In this document: positions 59,572 through 64,000 of the stretch, piece after piece
Numbering within the stretch: the first letter of the stretch is position 1
How the letters are laid out: every line of letters starts with the position of its first letter
DNA from: JBEKIK01 sp963845975
GTDB taxonomy: Bacteria; Planctomycetota; Planctomycetia; Pirellulales; Thermoguttaceae
Direction: 5' to 3'
DNA: 64,000 bases
Assembly (NCBI GenBank): GCA_963845975.1
Contig: CAWJUD010000002.1
Span: 310,001-374,000 of the forward strand
The notes under the pieces: generated by a model
What the model saw: the letters and a program-made list of their open reading frames with translations, nothing else
The model's database searches: none
What the model was told of the DNA's origin: nothing
Program-made: the position numbers and the translations under genes

Positions 59572-62160
59572 CTATTGTACGCGCAGAAATAAATCTTCAT
59601 CCCCCGCGATCACTGCATCGATGGCTTTTTCTAATTGCCCGCCGCGTTTGCCGTTTCGGACGTGTCGGCTGGCGTCGAAATCCATTTCAACATTGTCGCC
59701 ATTGAAGTTCAGATTTTCCGTTATCGCCTTCAAAGCTGTATGATGGGCTAGCCGGTGAATAATAGCTGGTGAATAGGCGTGTTTTTCGGTTAAGGACGCG
59801 CCCAAAGGCGATTCATTGTGCAATGGAGCGAAAACCGTGGTTTTTTCTTCATTTATCTGATTCAATGCCAAGGGATTTATCAACCAGTTTTTGATTGTCC
59901 CGGGCAATGCCGGTGAAGCGATCCGAGAAAATGTCGGCGATTGCGGCAGATTATTTTTTATGGCAAAGTCGAATTGCCGAGACGGAATGGAGTCCGCTAT
60001 AAATAATGCTGGAGGCGCCGCGGTGACGTCGGTTGCATGCGCGTCTGTGAGTTTGATGATTGTATTATAGATGGTGTCCGCGGATATACATGCTGCCGCC
60101 GAATTGCCGGAGGCCGAAATCGGCATTGCAGCCGGCGTTTCGATCGGTTCTGCAAACGGCGCTGCGTTAGGTGTTGCCATCGTCGTTTTTATCAGCCTCG
60201 TAGACAGCGATCTGAAAACTGCGATCTCGGCATACGATGGCACGGCGACGGTTTCGGCGCCGGTAGGCGAATCCGTTGCATCCGAATTGATTACCGCCTC
60301 TTGTGCGGCTGTCGTGTCGGGTATGATTTGGACATTGGCGGGAGAAACATGAACATCTTCTAAGACTAAGGTGTCCTGTATGCCAGCGTCGCTCAACGGG
60401 CCGCCGGGGATGGCGGCAATGGTTAGCGTAGCACCCGCGCCGATGGTCAAGGTGCCGGTAATGATCGCGTCCACATCCACTTGCGCGCCCGGTTGCACTT
60501 CCATGCCGGAAGAGGCCAAACCGCCGGTAAGCAAGCGATATCCGCTGCCGGAAACCGTGATCGCGCCGAACTTGGCGTTCGTATAATCGTTGACATTTTC
60601 CAGTTGTTTTGCTCCAGCAGGAAATACCAGGTTATCGCCGGACAGAGGGGCCGCGCCGCCGGACCAATTGGCCGCAGTTGACCAGTTATTATCGCCTCCC
60701 CCACCGTTCCAAATTAGAGTAGGGGGCACAATCATGATGGTGAAGGTTTTTTCGAATGCCTGCCCGCCGTAATCGCTGGTTCTCACTCGGATGTTGTAGG
60801 TTGACTTAGTTTCGTAGTCGAAAATTGCATTTGTTTTCAGTTGATTTCCATCGATATAAAACGATCCGTTATCGGCGTCGCCGGCGCCAGAAACCAGCGA
60901 GTAAGTAAATGCGTCATCGGCATCGGGATCAGTAGCGGCAAACAGACCGACCAGCGATCCGACCGGTTGGTTCTCTTGGACGCTGGCTGATGACAATTGA
61001 ATATTGGTGGGGGGATTCAAGAAAAACTGGGCCAGAAACATATCTGAACTTCCCGCGCTCGTAAGATAAGATTGTTGCGGACCGAGATTGAAGTCGACGA
61101 TACCGCTGAAAACTCCGGTGATAAAGACGCTTCCTTGGTCTCCGCATGCAAGCGAGTCGCCGTAATCCTGCGATACTCCTCCAATCCGCCATGCGCCGGT
61201 AAAGTTTCCCGCACTATCGAGCTTGGAAATGAAGAGATCCGTACCTCCCGCGATGGTCAGATTGAATGTGCCGTCGCCGGGATCGAAATCGACCGTGCCG
61301 GAAAATGATCCCGTGGCAAGCACGCTTCCGTCGCCGGCCAATGCCAGGGCTAGCCCCTGATCTACATCGGTGCTTCCCATCCTCCGTGCCCAGAGGAATT
61401 TGCCCGTTGCATCGAGCTTTGAAACGAATATATCGGACTTGCCCGCACTGGTCAGACTAAAGGCGCTCCCCGCGTCGAAAACGGCCGTACCGTTGAAATA
61501 GCCCGTGGTGATTACGCTTCCGTCGCCGGCCAGCGCGAGTGATTGTCCACGATCCACCGCGCTTCCGCCCATCTGCCGCGCCCAGAGGAAATTGCCCGCT
61601 GTATCCAGCTTTAAAACAAATGCATCGGAGCCGCCCTTGCTGGTCAGATTACAGGTGCCGGAGCCGGGGTCGAAAACGACGACGTTTGAAAAATAACCTG
61701 TAGTAACAACGCTTCCGTCGCTGCCAAGGGCAAGTGATGAGCCCTGATCCGATCCGCTGCCGCCTATTTGTTTTAGCCACGCCATGTTCCAATTGGCGTC
61801 GAGTTTATAAATGAAAATGTCGGTACCTCCGGCGCTGACCAAAGTATTTGTCACGCCGTAAGGATCGGCGAAGTCGGCGGTGCCGGAGAAATAACCCGTT
61901 GCCGCTAAGCTATCATCGTTCCCCAGAGCAATGGATAAGCCTTGATCCTGACCTGTTCCGCCCATTCGCCACGCATAGAAGAAATTACCGTTATCGTACA
62001 ATATGGAAACGAAGATGTCGGTGCCCCCTTCACTGGTCAAAGTGGACGCTCCGCTGCCGGGATCGAAATCGGCGACATTGGTAAAATATCCCGTAATATA
62101 AACAAGCCCGTTGCTGCCGACGGTTAGCGAACTGCCGGCGTCGTCAAACGTGCCGCCCAT
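59572..62160 (-). CDS. SBBP-repeat and cadherin-domain surface protein, C-terminal part (frame-broken)
   Basis: An 862-codon frame that continues 62175-64000 after one C is restored near 62168 (PTGA-LIWAKRMGG). It carries six SBBP beta-propeller repeats (VYITGYFTNVADFDPGSG; SVVTTGYFSNVVVFDPGSG and so on), a cadherin-like domain (NIQLSSASVQENQPVGSLVGLFAATDPDADDAFTYSLVSG), an autotransporter-type strand (LIWNGGGGDNNWSTAANWSGG), a Thr/Ala-rich region, and the tail GQLEKAIDAVIAGDEDLFLRVQ at the C-terminus, almost the same as in the 53681 protein. Likely secreted or surface-bound. Confidence 0.78.
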   Translation of the reverse strand: MGGTFDDAGSSLTVGSNGLVYITGYFTNVADFDPGSGASTLTSEGGTDIFVSILYDNGNFFYAWRMGGTGQDQGLSIALGNDDSLAATGYFSGTADFADPYGVTNTLVSAGGTDIFIYKLDANWNMAWLKQIGGSGSDQGSSLALGSDGSVVTTGYFSNVVVFDPGSGTCNLTSKGGSDAFVLKLDTAGNFLWARQMGGSAVDRGQSLALAGDGSVITTGYFNGTAVFDAGSAFSLTSAGKSDIFVSKLDATGKFLWARRMGSTDVDQGLALALAGDGSVLATGSFSGTVDFDPGDGTFNLTIAGGTDLFISKLDSAGNFTGAWRIGGVSQDYGDSLACGDQGSVFITGVFSGIVDFNLGPQQSYLTSAGSSDMFLAQFFLNPPTNIQLSSASVQENQPVGSLVGLFAATDPDADDAFTYSLVSGAGDADNGSFYIDGNQLKTNAIFDYETKSTYNIRVRTSDYGGQAFEKTFTIMIVPPTLIWNGGGGDNNWSTAANWSGGAAPLSGDNLVFPAGAKQLENVNDYTNAKFGAITVSGSGYRLLTGGLASSGMEVQPGAQVDVDAIITGTLTIGAGATLTIAAIPGGPLSDAGIQDTLVLEDVHVSPANVQIIPDTTAAQEAVINSDATDSPTGAETVAVPSYAEIAVFRSLSTRLIKTTMATPNAAPFAEPIETPAAMPISASGNSAAACISADTIYNTIIKLTDAHATDVTAAPPALFIADSIPSRQFDFAIKNNLPQSPTFSRIASPALPGTIKNWLINPLALNQINEEKTTVFAPLHNESPLGASLTEKHAYSPAIIHRLAHHTALKAITENLNFNGDNVEMDFDASRHVRNGKRGGQLEKAIDAVIAGDEDLFLRVQ

Positions 62161-62174
62161 GCGCTTTGCCCATA

Positions 62175-64000
62175 TCAGGCACCGGTGGGCGAGTATTTTG
62201 CGACAAAAATATCATTCATGCCGCTGCTGGTGAGATTGTAGACGTTCGGGCTTGGATCAAAATCGGCCGTTCCGGAAAAGTAGCCTGTCACATAAACATT
62301 CCCATAGACATCGAGTGCAACTGCTTGACTCTTTTCCGTACCCAAGCCTCCCAAGGCGTCCGCCCATCCGTCCTGAAGCGGTGAACCGAGCAACCCCGCG
62401 TCGCGACTGTTGTCCACTTGTCCTGCCGACAATGTGAAAATGCCCGTTTTCCCCGTGGCATTCGCGTCGCTATCCAAATTATCGTTGCCCCCGATATCTT
62501 GTTGAGTAAAAATATAGTATTGCGACAGCGGGACGAACACCAGGTAAAAGTTCATTCCATAGGAGACACTGTGAAAAATATATTGGCCCTGGGCATCGGT
62601 GGTGGTTTGGTCGATCAGCCGGTCGTCTGAATTGCCGATGACCCCGTCGGTGGAGTAGAACAGTTTTACGAGTACATTTTGGATTCCCGGTTCGCCTGGG
62701 TCCTGGATGCCGTTTCCATTGGCATCCGCCCAGACCCGGTCCCCCACGGACATTTCCGCAGTGTCGGTAGCCGTAATATTGAAAACCTCATCGTAACACG
62801 ATCCGAGGTTGTTCCTGACGCGGATACGGATGGAGTAGACGGCTTTGATTTCCATATCGAGGGGAATGTTTGTCTTGAGTTGGTTGCCGGAAATCGTAAA
62901 CAGGGTGTAGTCGTCGGTGCCGTCACCGGAGGCAAGAGAGTAGGTTTCGGTAACGGAAGGATTCGGATCGGTGGCCGACAAACTTCCCACGGTCGTATTG
63001 ATAGGCATATGCTCGGCCACTACATTTGCGGACAACTGAATGTCCGTGGGGCAGGGATACAACAGGGCCGACACAAAAGCGTCCGCGCCCCCTGAATTGG
63101 ACAGGTTGTACACCGTTGCTCCCGGATCAAAATCGACCGTGCCTTGATAATAACCCGTGGTGAAGACGCTCTGGTCGCCACGCACGGCAATGCCATAACC
63201 GATGTCATAATTCGTTCCGCCCATGCGTTTTGCCCACACGAAGTTCCCCATCTCGTCGAGTTTGGAGATGAAAATGTCATCGCCTCCGCTACTTATGAGA
63301 TTGGACGTTACGTTTCCCGGATCGAAATCAGCCGTGACCTGGAAATAACCCGTAGTATAAACTTCTCCGTAATTGTCCAAGGCGAGACCGTAAGCGGTAT
63401 CGGTGTCAACGCCGCCCATGGATTTTGCCCACACGAAGTTGCCCGCCGAATCCAATTTGGAAACGAAGACGTCTCTGCTTCCCGCGCTCGTTAAATTGAA
63501 GGTGCCGCTGCCGGGATCGAAATCCGCCGTTTCCCGAAAATATCCGGTGGTATATACGCTTCCGTGGCCGTCCACGGCGAGGGAATTTCCGCAGTCGAAT
63601 TCGGGGCCGCCCATCTGCCGCGCCCAGACAAAATTCCCCTCGGAGTCCAATTTGGACACGAAGACGTCGGCGTAATTGTAGTTGCCCTCGCATGTTAAAT
63701 AATACTCGTCTGGACCGGGATTGAAGTCGGCCGTATATTGAAATGAACCAGTGGTGTAAACGCTGCCGTCGCTCCCTATGGCGATGGAATTCCCGTAATC
63801 GTCTAAGTAGCCTCCCATCTGCTTGGCCCAGACGAAGTTGCCTGCCGCATTCAATTTAGAGATAAAGATGTCCGCATACTGGGAACCGTATGAGCTTGTC
63901 AAATTGAATGTATCGTTTCCCGGATCGAAGTCGGCGGTGTCCTGAAAAGAGCCCGTGGTATATACGTTTCCGCCGCTATCCACGGCAATGCCCAGACCGT
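62175..64000 (-). CDS. SBBP-repeat and cadherin-domain surface protein, N-terminal part (runs off the window)
   Basis: The frame is open at the right edge, so the true start lies beyond 64000. It contains seven SBBP repeats (SVYTTGSFQDTADFDPGND-type), a cadherin-like domain (DIQLSANVVAEHMPINTTVGSLSATDPNPSVTETYSLASG), then an SdrD-B-like domain (VGDRVWADANGNGIQDPGEPGIQNVLVKLFYSTDG) that would bind calcium, and a further SBBP repeat. The stop at 62175 is caused by one missing base; the protein continues at 59572-62160. Confidence 0.78.
   Translation of the reverse strand, partial: GLGIAVDSGGNVYTTGSFQDTADFDPGNDTFNLTSSYGSQYADIFISKLNAAGNFVWAKQMGGYLDDYGNSIAIGSDGSVYTTGSFQYTADFNPGPDEYYLTCEGNYNYADVFVSKLDSEGNFVWARQMGGPEFDCGNSLAVDGHGSVYTTGYFRETADFDPGSGTFNLTSAGSRDVFVSKLDSAGNFVWAKSMGGVDTDTAYGLALDNYGEVYTTGYFQVTADFDPGNVTSNLISSGGDDIFISKLDEMGNFVWAKRMGGTNYDIGYGIAVRGDQSVFTTGYYQGTVDFDPGATVYNLSNSGGADAFVSALLYPCPTDIQLSANVVAEHMPINTTVGSLSATDPNPSVTETYSLASGDGTDDYTLFTISGNQLKTNIPLDMEIKAVYSIRIRVRNNLGSCYDEVFNITATDTAEMSVGDRVWADANGNGIQDPGEPGIQNVLVKLFYSTDGVIGNSDDRLIDQTTTDAQGQYIFHSVSYGMNFYLVFVPLSQYYIFTQQDIGGNDNLDSDANATGKTGIFTLSAGQVDNSRDAGLLGSPLQDGWADALGGLGTEKSQAVALDVYGNVYVTGYFSGTADFDPSPNVYNLTSSGMNDIFVAKYSPTGA

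Noticed and set aside
59572..62160. Separate gene starting with MGGTFDDAG at 62160
   Set aside because: The repeat continues seamlessly from the upstream frame; one missing C explains the break.

Overview
The window comes from a planctomycete. The lone 16S rRNA gene (7778-9304) carries exact matches to the published group-probe targets PLA46 (7823-7840), EUB338-II (8094-8111) and PLA886 (8639-8658). Protein-level signs agree: a DUF1559 pilin-like protein, a DUF1573 protein, a LEPRxLL-type N-terminus on a giant surface protein, PEP-CTERM tails, a solitary PQQ-type propeller, and a 16S gene with no 23S/5S attached. Most DNA is GC-rich; 2.3-5.6 kb and 46.9-48.5 kb are clearly AT-rich and look acquired.

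Layout. 0-1.3 kb: a REP-associated tyrosine transposase (RAYT) between 23-bp inverted repeats, then a possible small RNA with a strong terminator. 1288-5716: a complete 4.4-kb transposon of IS1 type. It has 28-29 bp terminal inverted repeats, a 7-bp target duplication, a DDE transposase whose stop codon lies inside the left repeat, and cargo: a small possible DNA-binding protein next to a mirrored pair of promoters, an unknown protein coupled to a PIN-domain nuclease, and a frame-broken two-helix membrane protein. 5.7-9.5 kb: PQQ-propeller protein and the 16S transcription unit (promoter, boxA-like site, leader terminator-like hairpin, 16S, terminator). 9.5-11.7 kb: small proteins, a RelE/ParE-type toxin pair, a HEPN-like protein and a 53-bp diverged copy of a 16S segment. 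12.0-18.1 kb: type IV pilus related genes (zinc-ribbon/PilM fusion, repeat-bearing lipoprotein, DUF1559 pilin-like protein), all frame-broken. 18.6-20.6 kb: DUF1573 protein and partner. 20.6-29.3 kb: a complete-looking phosphate operon on the minus strand, pstS-pstC-pstA-pstB-phoB-phoR, without phoU. 29.9-37.8 kb: secreted hydrolases, a SpoIIM-like membrane protein, a CPBP protease and a PEP-CTERM protein. 38-43.3 kb: two small toxin-antitoxin-like loci flanking pyruvate phosphate dikinase, plus gene remnants. 43.4-49.7 kb: flavin reductase, polysaccharide deacetylase, a BaiN-like flavoprotein, an AT-rich island with proline-rich microproteins, and a radical SAM protein. 50.3-53.2 kb: ilvC, ilvH and a Ser/Thr kinase. 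53.7-64.0 kb: two giant surface proteins sharing one C-terminal tail; the second runs off the right edge.

Two themes cut across the window. First, short palindromic repeats of several families fill the intergenic spaces and in at least four places sit inside coding sequence without breaking the frame (pstA, a secreted hydrolase, and twice in a giant protein). Second, at least ten frame breaks occur, most of them repaired by adding one base to a short homopolymer or one CG to a CG run; they hit pstA as well as surface proteins, so sequencing or assembly error is at least as likely as decay.

The most promising candidate for an undescribed system is the cargo transposon at 1288-5716, in particular the GTGA-coupled pair of an unknown 268-aa protein and a PIN nuclease.
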